A stretch of DNA of 64,000 nt from positions 2,733,001-2,797,000 of the forward strand of contig NZ_JALJWV010000001.1 in NCBI RefSeq assembly GCF_024169655.1, written 5' to 3'. The notes under the pieces were generated by a model. That model saw only the letters and a program-made list of their open reading frames with translations, did not search any database and was not told the DNA's origin. A program made the translations under genes and the position numbers. Below, piece by piece: positions 17,593 to 25,922 of the stretch; within the stretch, counting starts at the first letter, position 1, and each line of letters opens with the position of its first letter. The DNA is from Pseudomonas marginalis (GTDB lineage Bacteria > Pseudomonadota > Gammaproteobacteria > Pseudomonadales > Pseudomonadaceae).

Positions 17593-18648
17593 ATGCCCTT
17601 GCATCCTGTTTCACCGGCTCTTGCGCCTATGACGTTCAAGCGTCGCGTCCTGGCGATTTTCGCCGGCCTGATCGCTGCCAACCTGCTGGCCTGGGCCTGG
17701 GCTTTCACGGCCTTCCATGACTATCCGCTGCTGCTGGGCACCGCTTTTCTGGCCTACAGCTTCGGCCTGCGTCATGCCGTGGATGCCGATCACATCGCCG
17801 CCATCGACAACGCCACCCGCAAGCTGATCCAGGAAGGCCGACAAACCGCGAGTGTCGGCCTGTTCTTCTCGCTTGGGCACAGCACCGTGGTGATCCTTGC
17901 CTCGCTTGGCATCGCCCTCACGGCCACGGCGTTCAAAAGCGAAATCGAAGCCTTTCACGGCATCGGCGGGCTGATTGGCACCTCGGTGTCTGCCGCGTTC
18001 CTGTTGCTGGTGGCACTGATCAACCTGCTCATTCTGCGCTCGGTGTACCAGGCGTTTAACCGAGTACGGCGCGGCGAACGGATCGGCGAACAAGAAATGA
18101 GCGCGATACTCACCGGCGGCGGCCCGATTGCCCGACTGTTGCGCCCGCTGTTCCGGCTGATCAGCCGTCCCTGGCACCTGTATCCGCTGGGCCTGCTGTT
18201 CGGCCTGGGTTTTGACACCGCCACGGAAATCGGCCTGCTGGGGATTGCGGCGGTGCAAGCCTCGCAGAGCCTGCCGATCTGGTCGATTCTGGTGTTCCCG
18301 GCGCTCTTCACGGCCGGCATGGCGCTGGTCGATACCGCCGACAGCGTGATGATGACCGGGGCTTATCACTGGGCACTGGTCAACCCGGCACGCAAGCTCT
18401 ATTACAACCTGACCATCACCTCCATGTCGGTGTTGGTGGCCTTGCTGGTGGGCGGGGTGGAAGTGCTCGGGCTGATTGCTGCGCGTTGGGATCTGCACGG
18501 CGGCGTGTGGGATTTCATCACCGAGATGACCGACAACTTCGGCATGATCGGCTACCTGATCGTCGGGATATTCATCCTGACCTGGGCCGTTTCCGTGTTG
18601 TTCTACCGCTTCAAAGGCTACGACCGCCTGGACGTGACGCCTGCCTGA
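17593..18648 (+). CDS. hoxN: nickel/cobalt permease, NiCoT family
   Basis: High-affinity nickel permease of 351 residues with about eight membrane helices. The family signature RHAVDADHIAAIDN is at 60-73 in helix 2. LGHSTVVILASLG and the helix 5 motif LLFGLGFDTATEIG are also intact. A TGGAG lies six bases before the ATG. It has its own sigma-54 promoter and NikR-like operator, so uptake would be switched on by H2 and off by enough nickel. It supplies Ni for both hydrogenases of this island. NixA and HoxN share this family; HoxN is used because of the gene set. Confidence 0.9.
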   Translation: MPLHPVSPALAPMTFKRRVLAIFAGLIAANLLAWAWAFTAFHDYPLLLGTAFLAYSFGLRHAVDADHIAAIDNATRKLIQEGRQTASVGLFFSLGHSTVVILASLGIALTATAFKSEIEAFHGIGGLIGTSVSAAFLLLVALINLLILRSVYQAFNRVRRGERIGEQEMSAILTGGGPIARLLRPLFRLISRPWHLYPLGLLFGLGFDTATEIGLLGIAAVQASQSLPIWSILVFPALFTAGMALVDTADSVMMTGAYHWALVNPARKLYYNLTITSMSVLVALLVGGVEVLGLIAARWDLHGGVWDFITEMTDNFGMIGYLIVGIFILTWAVSVLFYRFKGYDRLDVTPA

Positions 18649-18665
18649 GCCTTCTCTTCCTTTCA

Positions 18666-18694
18666 GTGGCTGGCGAGGTTCTCTCGCCAGCCAC
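18666..18694 (+). terminator. hairpin after hoxN
   Basis: Perfect 12-bp stem GTGGCTGGCGAG/CTCGCCAGCCAC with a five-base loop, 18 bp after the hoxN stop. No long T-run follows, so it may be a factor-assisted terminator or an mRNA-stabilising stem. Confidence 0.6.
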
Positions 18695-18703
18695 TTGCCA
18701 AGC

Positions 18704-18751
18704 CGGACACATGGTTTCCAGGCTGCATAAATAGTGGAAACAAATATTCCA
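18704..18751 (+). promoter_or_regulatory. tandem enhancer dyads upstream of hoxK (candidate HoxA sites)
   Basis: Dyads at 18704-18720 (CGGAC-N7-TTCCA, one mismatch) and 18735-18751 (TGGAA-N7-TTCCA). Their centres are 31 bp apart, as at hoxN. The proximal centre is 119 bp from the GG of the -24 element, 43 bp (about four helical turns) further than at hoxN. Position and repetition suggest the binding sites of the island's sigma-54 activator. Confidence 0.65.
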
Positions 18752-18824
18752 TCTCGGGTTTGTTGCAAGGTGTATCAGTGTGCTCGGTGAAAAAGTAAAA
18801 ATCCTTTAAAAACATATAGATAAG

Positions 18825-18843
18825 TTAATTATTGAACAATTAA
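18825..18843. promoter_or_regulatory. AT-rich near-palindrome between enhancer and hoxK promoter
   Basis: A 19-bp dyad with one mismatched pair (arms beginning and ending TTAATT and AATTAA, centre at 18834), 18 bp upstream of the -24 element. It sits where a DNA-bending protein such as IHF often acts. The IHF consensus itself is not matched, so the binder is unknown. Confidence 0.4.
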
Positions 18844-18860
18844 CCCATGCCGCGGCGAAA

Positions 18861-18875
18861 TGGCACAGGTCTTGT
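18861..18875 (+). promoter_or_regulatory. sigma-54 promoter of the hydrogenase operon (-24/-12)
   Basis: TGGCAC-N5-TTGT, with the fixed bases of the hoxN element. Transcription would start near 18887 and give a leader of about 200 bases before hoxK. A small 7-bp hairpin (GCCTGAC/GTCAGGC) at 18998-19018 lies in that leader. Confidence 0.8.
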
Positions 18876-18997
18876 ACTTACCAGATGACTGAACGTCATG
18901 GGTTATCCGCATGTTTCCAGCCGCCGTCGCAATCATGACCAAGGCTGCAGCCTCAACACCCCATAGAACTGATGGCCTTTGTAGCCGACGGCATGGC

Positions 18998-19018
18998 GCC
19001 TGACTCACCTGGTCAGGC
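18998..19018 (+). other. hairpin in the hoxK leader
   Basis: Perfect 7-bp stem GCCTGAC/GTCAGGC with a seven-base loop, about 65 bases before the hoxK ATG. It may affect leader stability. It leaves the strong GGAGGAG ribosome site at 19068-19074 free. Confidence 0.35.
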
Positions 19019-19084
19019 ACAGATTTCCAACACACCGAGTGCAGCCCCCGTTGAAGAACATTCGCGGGGAGGAGAAATAAAGTA

Positions 19085-20185
19085 ATGGAAACGTTTTACG
19101 AGGTGATGCGCAGACAAGGCATCTCGCGCCGCAGCTTTCTCAAATTTTGTTCCTTGACCGCAACCTCGCTGGGCCTGGGCCCGGCATTCATGCCCAAAAT
19201 CGCCTGGGCCATGGAGAACAAGCCGCGCACCCCCGTCCTCTGGCTGCACGGCCTGGAATGCACCTGCTGCTCGGAGTCATTCATCCGCTCCGCGCATCCG
19301 CTGGCCAAGGACGTGGTGCTGTCGATGATCTCCCTGGATTACGACGACACCTTGATGGCCGCCGCCGGGCATCAGGCCGAGGCGATCCTTGACGAGGTCA
19401 TGACCAAGTACAAGGGCAACTACATCCTCGCTGTCGAAGGCAACCCGCCCCTGAACCAGGACGGCATGAGTTGCATCATTGGTGGCAAGCCCTTCGTCGA
19501 GCAGTTGAAGCGTGTTTCACGCGATGCCAAGGCGATCATTTCCTGGGGCTCCTGCGCCAGTTGGGGCTGCGTACAGGCCGCCAAGCCCAACCCGACCCAG
19601 GCCGTGCCGATTCACAAGGTCATCACCGACAAGCCGATCATCAAAGTGCCGGGCTGCCCGCCCATCGCCGAAGTCATGACCGGGGTGATCACCTACATGC
19701 TGACCTTCGACCGCATTCCCGAGCTGGACCGTCAGGGCCGGCCGAAAATGTTCTACAGCCAGCGCATTCACGACAAGTGCTACCGCCGTCCGAACTTCGA
19801 CGCCGGTCAGTTCGTCGAGTCCTGGGACGACGACGCCGCACGCAAGGGCTATTGCCTTTACAAAGTCGGCTGCAAAGGCCCGACCACCTACAACGCCTGC
19901 TCGACCGTGCGTTGGAACGGCGGCACCAGCTTCCCGATCCAGTCCGGCCATGGCTGCATCGGTTGCTCGGAGGAGGGGTTCTGGGACAAGGGCTCGTTCT
20001 ATCAGCACCTGACCGGTATCAACCAGTTTGGCGTTGAAGCGAACGCCGATGAAATCGGCCTGGCTGCTGGCGTCACCGTAGGCGCAGCGATCACTGCCCA
20101 CGCCGCCGTCACCGCCCTCAAACGCGCCAGTAACGGCAAGGCGCCCACCACCTCGCCCGACGCCCCAGCGACAAAACAGGAATAA
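19085..20185 (+). CDS. hoxK: O2-tolerant membrane-bound [NiFe]-hydrogenase small subunit
   Basis: Electron-transfer subunit of 366 residues. A Tat signal SRRSFLK at 14-20 and a cleavage region near AWA|MEN at residue 42 send it to the periplasm with HoxG. The proximal cluster shows all six cysteines of the O2-tolerant [4Fe-3S] type: Cys59, 61 and 62 in LECTCCSES, Cys157 and 162 in GSCASWGC, and Cys191 in PGCPP. After removal of 42 residues these are 17, 19, 20, 115, 120 and 149, the R. eutropha numbers. The C-terminal hydrophobic helix ([19 protein letters not shown]) anchors it to the membrane near HoxZ. Confidence 0.96.
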   Translation: METFYEVMRRQGISRRSFLKFCSLTATSLGLGPAFMPKIAWAMENKPRTPVLWLHGLECTCCSESFIRSAHPLAKDVVLSMISLDYDDTLMAAAGHQAEAILDEVMTKYKGNYILAVEGNPPLNQDGMSCIIGGKPFVEQLKRVSRDAKAIISWGSCASWGCVQAAKPNPTQAVPIHKVITDKPIIKVPGCPPIAEVMTGVITYMLTFDRIPELDRQGRPKMFYSQRIHDKCYRRPNFDAGQFVESWDDDAARKGYCLYKVGCKGPTTYNACSTVRWNGGTSFPIQSGHGCIGCSEEGFWDKGSFYQHLTGINQFGVEANADEIGLAAGVTVGAAITAHAAVTALKRASNGKAPTTSPDAPATKQE

Positions 20186-20191
20186 GCACCA

Positions 20192-22048
20192 ATGAGCACC
20201 TATTCGACTCAGGGTTTCGACCTCAACAACACAGGCCGACGTATCGTTGTCGACCCTGTGACCCGTATCGAAGGCCACATGCGCGTCGAGGTTAACCTCG
20301 ATGCCAACAATGTCATCCGCAACGCCGTTTCCACCGGCACCATGTGGCGCGGCCTCGAAGTCATCCTCAAGGGCCGCGACCCACGTGACGCCTGGGCATT
20401 CGTGGAGCGTATCTGCGGTGTCTGCACCGGTTGCCACGCGCTGGCCTCGGTGCGCTCGGTAGAGGATGCGCTGGGCATTCGCATCCCGCCGAACGCGCAC
20501 TTGATTCGCGAGATGATGGCCAAGACGCTGCAAGTCCATGACCACGCCGTGCATTTCTATCACTTGCATGCACTGGACTGGGTGGACGTGGTGTCGGCGC
20601 TCAAGGCTGACCCCAAGCGCACCTCGGAACTGCAGCAGACCGTTTCGCCGGCTCACCCCTTGTCGTCGCCTGGCTACTTTCGCGACGTACAAAACCGCCT
20701 GAAGAAGTTCGTCGAAAGCGGGCAGCTCGGGCCGTTCATGAATGGCTATTGGGGCAACCCGGCGTACCAACTGCCGCCTGAAGCCAACCTGATGGCCGTG
20801 ACCCATTACCTTGAAGCCCTCGACTTGCAGAAAGAGTGGGTGAAAATCCACACCATCTTCGGTGGCAAGAACCCGCACCCTAACTACCTGGTCGGCGGCG
20901 TGCCCTGCGCGATCAATATCGATGGCGACCTGGCCGCCGGTGCGCCGTTGAATATGGAACGCCTGAACTTCGTGCGGGCGCGCATCGATGAAGCGCTGAC
21001 CTTTTGCCGCAACGTGTATGTGCCGGACGTGCTGGCCATCGGCACTATCTACAAGCAAAAAGGCTGGCTGCACGGCGGCGGGTTGTCGGCGACCAACGTG
21101 ATGGACTACGGCACCTACGCCAAGGTCAATTACGACGACAGCACCAACCAATTGCCGGGCGGCGCAATCCTCAATGGCAACTGGGACGAAATCCTCCCCG
21201 TGGACCCTCGCGACCCCGAGCAAGTGCAAGAGTTCGTGACCCACTCCTGGTACAACTACCCGGACAACGACAAGGGCCTGCACCCGTGGGACGGCATCAC
21301 CGAGCCGAACTACGAGCTGGGCGCGAAAACCAAGGGCACCCGCACCAACATCGAAGAAGTCGACGAAAGCGCCAAGTATTCGTGGGTCAAATCGCCGCGC
21401 TGGCGCGGCCATGCCATGGAAGTCGGGCCTTTGGCGCGTTACATCCTGGGCTATGCCCATGCCCTTAAAGGCAACCCGCATTGCCAACGCGTCAAGGAGC
21501 AACTGGAAGGTTCGCTGCGAGCCGTCAACCACGACTTGCCAAAAGCCCTGGGCCTGGCGGAAACCAACCTGAGTGCCAAGCAACTGTTGCCAAGCACGAT
21601 TGGCCGAACCCTGACCCGCGCCCTGGAAGCCGAGTACTGCGCAGAAATGATGGTCGACGACTGGAACGAGTTGATGACCAACATCCGCAACGGCGACCGC
21701 GCCACCGCCAACGTTGAAAAGTGGGACCCGTCCACCTGGCCGGCTGAAGCCAAAGGGGTCGGCATCGTTGCCGCGCCACGCGGCGCATTGGGCCACTGGA
21801 TCCGGATCAAGGACGGCAAGATCGAGAACTACCAGTGCGTCGTGCCCAGCACCTGGAATGGCAGCCCGCGTGACGCCAAAGGCCAGATCGGGGCTTTCGA
21901 AGCCGCGCTGATGAACACACCGGTGGCGATCCCCGATCAGCCTGTGGAAATCCTGCGCACGTTGCACTCCTTCGACCCGTGCATGGCCTGCGCCACCCAC
22001 GTGATGAGCGAGGACGGCGCGGAGTTGAGCACAGTCAAGGTCAGTTGA
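20192..22048 (+). CDS. hoxG: membrane-bound [NiFe]-hydrogenase large subunit
   Basis: Catalytic H2-splitting subunit of 618 residues. The N-terminal Ni-binding motif [10 protein letters not shown] holds Cys75 and Cys78. The C-terminal motif [10 protein letters not shown] holds Cys597 and Cys600, followed by a 15-residue extension starting VMSEDG. Cleavage after His603 by HoxM completes maturation. It is folded in the cytoplasm and exported with HoxK through Tat. Val77 and the Leu in HFYHL are the standard channel residues, in contrast to HoxC. It follows hoxK by six bases. Confidence 0.96.
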   Translation: MSTYSTQGFDLNNTGRRIVVDPVTRIEGHMRVEVNLDANNVIRNAVSTGTMWRGLEVILKGRDPRDAWAFVERICGVCTGCHALASVRSVEDALGIRIPPNAHLIREMMAKTLQVHDHAVHFYHLHALDWVDVVSALKADPKRTSELQQTVSPAHPLSSPGYFRDVQNRLKKFVESGQLGPFMNGYWGNPAYQLPPEANLMAVTHYLEALDLQKEWVKIHTIFGGKNPHPNYLVGGVPCAINIDGDLAAGAPLNMERLNFVRARIDEALTFCRNVYVPDVLAIGTIYKQKGWLHGGGLSATNVMDYGTYAKVNYDDSTNQLPGGAILNGNWDEILPVDPRDPEQVQEFVTHSWYNYPDNDKGLHPWDGITEPNYELGAKTKGTRTNIEEVDESAKYSWVKSPRWRGHAMEVGPLARYILGYAHALKGNPHCQRVKEQLEGSLRAVNHDLPKALGLAETNLSAKQLLPSTIGRTLTRALEAEYCAEMMVDDWNELMTNIRNGDRATANVEKWDPSTWPAEAKGVGIVAAPRGALGHWIRIKDGKIENYQCVVPSTWNGSPRDAKGQIGAFEAALMNTPVAIPDQPVEILRTLHSFDPCMACATHVMSEDGAELSTVKVS

Positions 22049-22070
22049 TCGATTGTTCAACGCTGCAATT

Positions 22071-22092
22071 GGCAGGCGCTACGGCGCCTGCC
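22071..22092 (+). other. intercistronic hairpin between hoxG and hoxZ
   Basis: Perfect 9-bp GC-rich stem GGCAGGCGC/GCGCCTGCC with a TACG loop, 22 bases after the hoxG stop and with no T-run. It is likely an mRNA processing or stability element that keeps the structural genes more abundant than the accessory genes downstream. Confidence 0.5.
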
Positions 22093-22109
22093 CATCCAAA
22101 GGTGACGCT

Positions 22110-22793
22110 ATGACCCAACCTACTCAAAGCCCCATCGACCAGTCGGAATACGTGTACGAGGCGCCCGTGCGCCTGTGGCACTGGATCAATGCCGCCTGCA
22201 TTGTGGTGCTGGCCATCACCGGCTACCTGATTGGCGCGCCGCTGGCGACCCAGCCGGGCGAAGCCAGCGAGCATTTCGTGATGGGCTACATCCGCTTTGC
22301 GCATTTCAGCGCGGCCTACATTTTCACCATCGCCATGATCGGGCGCGCCTATTGGGCGCTGGTGGGCAATCACCACGCCCGCGAACTGTTCTCGGTGCCG
22401 CTGACCAGCAAGGCGTACTGGGCCGACATGAGCGCTTGGATGCGCTACTACCTGTTCATCGGGCCTACTCCAACACCGATGTTCGGCCACAACCCGCTGT
22501 CGCGTTTCGCGATGTTTTTCATCTTCCTGCTGACCTCACTGTTCATGATCCTGACCGGCTTTGCACTGTATGGCGAAGGCGCGCAAATGGGCTCGTGGCA
22601 GGAACGCACCTTCGGTTGGGTGCTGCCGCTGCTGGGGCAATCCAACAATGTGCATGTCCTGCATCACTTGGGCATGTGGGTGATTGTGCTATTCGTCATG
22701 TCCCACATCTATGCCGCCGTGCGCGAAGAAATCAACGGGCGCCTGAGCTTGGTCGGGTCAATGATTTCCGGCTACAAGACCTTCAAAAAATGA
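22110..22793 (+). CDS. hoxZ: hydrogenase b-type cytochrome subunit
   Basis: Membrane cytochrome b of 227 residues that anchors HoxKG and passes electrons to quinone. Four membrane helices are visible, near residues 23-42, 65-85, 130-153 and 188-208. Heme-ligand His residues are in RLWHWINA and HHLGMWVIVLFVMSHIYAAVREE. The ATG at 22110 follows AAGGTGAC; the frame is open further upstream but without a ribosome site. It overlaps hoxM by ATGA. Confidence 0.92.
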   Translation: MTQPTQSPIDQSEYVYEAPVRLWHWINAACIVVLAITGYLIGAPLATQPGEASEHFVMGYIRFAHFSAAYIFTIAMIGRAYWALVGNHHARELFSVPLTSKAYWADMSAWMRYYLFIGPTPTPMFGHNPLSRFAMFFIFLLTSLFMILTGFALYGEGAQMGSWQERTFGWVLPLLGQSNNVHVLHHLGMWVIVLFVMSHIYAAVREEINGRLSLVGSMISGYKTFKK

Positions 22794-23449
22794 CCACATT
22801 GGTAGAAACCGCCATGAGTCCTCTCCAACCGACACTGCCGCAGATCACTGTGCTGGGCATCGGCAATCTTTTGTGGGCCGACGAAGGCTTCGGCGTGCGT
22901 TGCGTCGAAGCCTTGCAACAGCGTTATGAGTTCGCCGACAACGTGGCGCTGATCGATGGCGGCACGCAAGGCCTGTACTTGATCCAACATGTTCAGCAAG
23001 CCGATTACCTGCTGATTTTCGACGCCGTGGACTACAACCTCACGCCTGGCGAGCTGAAGTTCATCGCCGACGACGATGTCCCCAAATTCCTCGGCATCAA
23101 AAAGCTCAGCCTGCACCAGACCGGCTTTCAGGAAGTGCTGATGCTCGCGCAATTGACCGGTCACTACCCAACACGGGTGTTGCTGATCGGTTGCCAGCCG
23201 GAAAACATGATGGACTACGGCGGCAGCCTGCGCGCCAGCGTCAGGGCCGCCATGGAAGGCGCGCTGGATGAGGCGCTGCGCGTGCTCGACAGTTGGGGCG
23301 CGGCGCCGCAAAAACGCGCTACGCCGCTCACCGGTGAGGAGGCCGTGACACTGCCGCACCTTGAGCTGCAACGCTACGAAAACGAACGTCCGTCCGAACA
23401 GCAAGCCTGCCGGATCGGCGACGAACGCATCCTCGCCAGGCGCGCCTGA
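22790..23449 (+). CDS. hoxM: hydrogenase maturation protease
   Basis: Endopeptidase of 219 residues that would remove the C-terminal extension of HoxG after nickel insertion. GIGNLLWADEGFGVRCVEAL holds the first nickel-sensing acidic residue, DAVDYN the second, and LHQTGFQEVL the conserved His. The start overlaps the hoxZ stop; an alternative ATG at 22814 (MSPLQ) would give a more typical N-terminus. The C-terminal 50 residues after RVLDSW are longer than in E. coli HyaD and not obviously conserved. Confidence 0.9.
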   Translation: MTTLVETAMSPLQPTLPQITVLGIGNLLWADEGFGVRCVEALQQRYEFADNVALIDGGTQGLYLIQHVQQADYLLIFDAVDYNLTPGELKFIADDDVPKFLGIKKLSLHQTGFQEVLMLAQLTGHYPTRVLLIGCQPENMMDYGGSLRASVRAAMEGALDEALRVLDSWGAAPQKRATPLTGEEAVTLPHLELQRYENERPSEQQACRIGDERILARRA

Positions 23450-23450
23450 T

Positions 23451-23825
23451 ATGTGCATCGGACTGCCCATGCAAGTGATCGAGGCCGAGTTGGGCTTTGC
23501 CCGCTGCCGCGACCGCAACGGCGAAGAACGGCGCATCGACCTCTCACTCGTCGGCCCGTGTGCGGTCGGCGACTGGCTGTTGATCTTTCTCGACGCCGCC
23601 CGTGAACGCCTCGACGCCCAACGCGCCGGTGAAATCGACGCAACCCTGCGCCTGCTCGAAGCGGCTTTGTTCGGCACGGCCCCGCAGCCAGACAGCGCGC
23701 CGGGTTTCAGCTTGCCCTCGGCAATGAGCGCCGGGCAACTGGCCGCCTTGCTCGGCCACGCATCGCCAACCCTTGAGCCTGCTGCGCTCACCCCACCTCA
23801 ACCGTCAGTCAAGGACCCCACATGA
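23451..23825 (+). CDS. hoxL: hydrogenase-specific HypC-like chaperone
   Basis: HypC/HupF family chaperone of 124 residues. The N-terminal MCIGLPMQVIE holds the invariant Cys2, and VGPCAVGDWLLIFLDAARERLDA is the typical second half. It escorts the HoxG precursor and the Fe(CN)2CO unit delivered with HypD. The Pro- and Ala-rich tail after about residue 80 is longer than in the general HypC at 29525. The ATG is one base from the hoxM stop. Confidence 0.88.
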   Translation: MCIGLPMQVIEAELGFARCRDRNGEERRIDLSLVGPCAVGDWLLIFLDAARERLDAQRAGEIDATLRLLEAALFGTAPQPDSAPGFSLPSAMSAGQLAALLGHASPTLEPAALTPPQPSVKDPT

Positions 23826-24304
23826 GCGACTCCGCTGTTTTTATGGCGCCCATTCCCGCGACGCCCGCCATCCCGGCCTTGATCAGCCGGCTGGTGGAGC
23901 AATTCGACGCGACCTGGATCGACGCCGATAACCTCGACGCCTGGCTTGCCGAAGGCGGCGACTGCCTGTTGCTGCTGTGCGGTGACCCGGTACGCCATCC
24001 CGAATGCCTGGACGTGGCCGTGGTGTTGCCGGAACTGCGCATGGAAATTGCGCGCCGCCACCACGTGACCCTGCGCCTGGGCGTGGTCAGTCGCGCCGAT
24101 GAAGACGCCGTCGCCGCGCGCTTTGCCGTGCGCCGCTGGCCGTCGCTGGTTTGGCTGCGCGATGCAGGTTACGTCACCACCTTCAGCGGCATGCTTGACT
24201 GGGACGAATACCTGCGCCTGGCGGACAGTGCCGTGAGCCAAAGCAATGCGCGCATTCCATTGCTTGCCGGTGCCCCGGTCAGCGCCCCCGGAGGTTGCCA
24301 ATGA
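23822..24304 (+). CDS. hoxO: HoxK maturation chaperone (HyaE/HupG family)
   Basis: Thioredoxin-fold protein of 160 residues without the CxxC active site. WPSLVWLRDAGYVTTFSGMLDWDEYL is the family hallmark. In R. eutropha HoxO binds the HoxK precursor with HoxQ and protects its clusters until export. It overlaps hoxL and hoxQ by four bases each, so coupled translation is expected. Confidence 0.88.
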   Translation: MSDSAVFMAPIPATPAIPALISRLVEQFDATWIDADNLDAWLAEGGDCLLLLCGDPVRHPECLDVAVVLPELRMEIARRHHVTLRLGVVSRADEDAVAARFAVRRWPSLVWLRDAGYVTTFSGMLDWDEYLRLADSAVSQSNARIPLLAGAPVSAPGGCQ

Positions 24305-25194
24305 ACCACGATTTGAATGACCGCGATGCGCAAAGCCACGCCGTGGAGTTCGATCCGCTGAACTACATCCCTGTGGTGGATATCGGCCCCGGCTCGCAAC
24401 CTGACGACGAGGACGTGCTCGAATACATCAGCATGCCTCAGGGCATGTATACCCATAGCATTCCGGTGCTGCCCGAACCTGAAGAGCTGGAGGCGCTGCC
24501 CGGCGCCCGGCAAGCATTGCAACAGTTGCTGCAATGCCTGCGCGACTGCAATAACGGCCTGCCCACGCAAAGCGTCGACCTCAGCGGCCTGGAAATCGGC
24601 GACCGCAAGCTGCTCGACCAATTGCTGGGCGAGGGTGAAGTCAGCGCGATCATTGCCGCGCAGCCGTCGTTGCGTATCCAGGAATCGATCTTCGCCGGCG
24701 TATGGCGCATCTACGGCCAGGGCTACGATCACGTCGAAGTGGGCGCCGCGCCCTCGCAACTGCGCGGCAATGCTCGCGCTGCGGCTCGGCCCGCGGATTT
24801 CGACTTGTCGTCCCCGTTGCCGCTCGGCGTCATGAACGCCCCGGCGATCCTGACCGAGGTACAAGACCGCAGCCAACACTGGCAACCCGGCGATCAGGTG
24901 CATGTCATCAACCTGACCTTACTGCCGTTGTCCGAACAAGACATCGCCTTCCTCGACACCTATTTGCCCGCCGGCCCTGTGCGCGCATTGGCCCGTGGCT
25001 ATGGCAATTGCCTGATCAGCGCCACCCGGATCCAGAACTGCTGGCGCATCACGTACTTCAACTCGCAGGATGCGCAAATCCTCGACACCATCGAGATCAC
25101 CGACCTGCCGGAAGTGATCTGCGCCGCCCCCGAAGACCTGGCCGACTCACTGGAGCGCTTCGAAGACGTTATCCAGTGGTTCGAAGGGCAGTGA
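24301..25194 (+). CDS. hoxQ: HoxK maturation chaperone (HyaF/HupH family)
   Basis: Protein of 297 residues in the HyaF/HupH family. YISMPQGMYTHSIPVLPEP near residue 40 and GYGNCLISATRIQNCWRITYFNSQ near 237 are characteristic. Its known partner is HoxO, in guarding the small subunit. The ATG at 24301 follows GGAGG; an in-frame TTG two codons earlier is not preferred. Confidence 0.88.
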   Translation: MNHDLNDRDAQSHAVEFDPLNYIPVVDIGPGSQPDDEDVLEYISMPQGMYTHSIPVLPEPEELEALPGARQALQQLLQCLRDCNNGLPTQSVDLSGLEIGDRKLLDQLLGEGEVSAIIAAQPSLRIQESIFAGVWRIYGQGYDHVEVGAAPSQLRGNARAAARPADFDLSSPLPLGVMNAPAILTEVQDRSQHWQPGDQVHVINLTLLPLSEQDIAFLDTYLPAGPVRALARGYGNCLISATRIQNCWRITYFNSQDAQILDTIEITDLPEVICAAPEDLADSLERFEDVIQWFEGQ

Positions 25195-25201
25195 GGTCAC
25201 G

Positions 25202-25432
25202 ATGAACGAAAAAACCGGCTTCGAAGGCAGCTACGGCGGCGACAACGCCCGGATCAGCGACGCCACCCGCCTGGAATGCAAAATCTGTTGGTGGGTATAT
25301 GACCCGCGCGAAGGTGACCCGGTCTGGCAGATCGAGCCCGGCACGCCGTTCTCGGCATTGCCGGAGCATTGGCGTTGCCCGAACTGCGATGGCGATGCGG
25401 AGCAGTTCATGGTGATCGATGAACCTGTCTGA
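25202..25432 (+). CDS. hoxR: rubredoxin for hydrogenase maturation
   Basis: Rubredoxin of 76 residues. The iron site has CKIC near residue 24 and CPNC near residue 59, with the conserved YDPREGDP and GTPFSALPEHWRCP between them. In R. eutropha HoxR is needed at high O2, when the [4Fe-3S] cluster of HoxK is formed. Its presence fits the six-cysteine HoxK found here. It overlaps hoxT by 14 bases. Confidence 0.92.
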   Translation: MNEKTGFEGSYGGDNARISDATRLECKICWWVYDPREGDPVWQIEPGTPFSALPEHWRCPNCDGDAEQFMVIDEPV

Positions 25433-25922
25433 GTGGCAAGACTGCCCGGCGCAACAGGCACAAACGCTGTGCGCGCATTTCCAGGGCATCGCTGACACAC
25501 GCATGCGCGGGTTGCCGTTTCTCAATCAGCAACTGGTGGTCGAGGCGGTGGGCTTTAGCGCGCAAATCGCCGGGGAAAACGCGGCCACCGGAGTGCTCGG
25601 CATTCTGATCACGCCTTGGTTCATGAACCTGATCTGGCTGCCGGAGAACACCGGCACAATCCTGGCCCAGGGTGCATCAGGGGAGCATCAATTTGGCGGC
25701 CAGTGCCTGAGCTTTATTGGCGCAGAGGGCGAGGGCATCGGTGGTTACGAGAGCTGCTCGCTGTTTTCACCGATGTTTGAATTCGCCGATCAGGACGCGG
25801 CCCGGCAAACCGCCGAACAGGTGTTGGCGTTGTTGCGCGACGCGCCCGAACGCCCACCCGAACGCCCGGCCATCAGCCGCCGTGGCTTGTTGTTCGGACG
25901 CGCGTCCGGGGGCGGGCAATGA
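25419..25922 (+). CDS. hoxT: hydrogenase assembly chaperone, HybE/HupJ family
   Basis: Chaperone of 167 residues. FLNQQLVVEAVGF, GILITPWFMNLIWLP and GGYESCSLFSPMFEFADQDAARQTAEQVLALL are HybE/HupJ signatures. The RRGLLFG near the C-terminus resembles a Tat motif in sequence but is not at the start, so export is not implied. In R. eutropha HoxT supports maturation under O2 together with HoxR. Confidence 0.88.
   Translation: MNLSEWQDCPAQQAQTLCAHFQGIADTRMRGLPFLNQQLVVEAVGFSAQIAGENAATGVLGILITPWFMNLIWLPENTGTILAQGASGEHQFGGQCLSFIGAEGEGIGGYESCSLFSPMFEFADQDAARQTAEQVLALLRDAPERPPERPAISRRGLLFGRASGGGQ

Noticed and set aside
18751..18860. IHF site between enhancer and hoxK promoter
   Set aside because: The AT-rich palindrome is off the IHF consensus by spacing.
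19517..22060. Long minus-strand open frame over hoxK and hoxG
   Set aside because: Antisense shadow; rich in Val, Gly, Arg and His, with no known domain.
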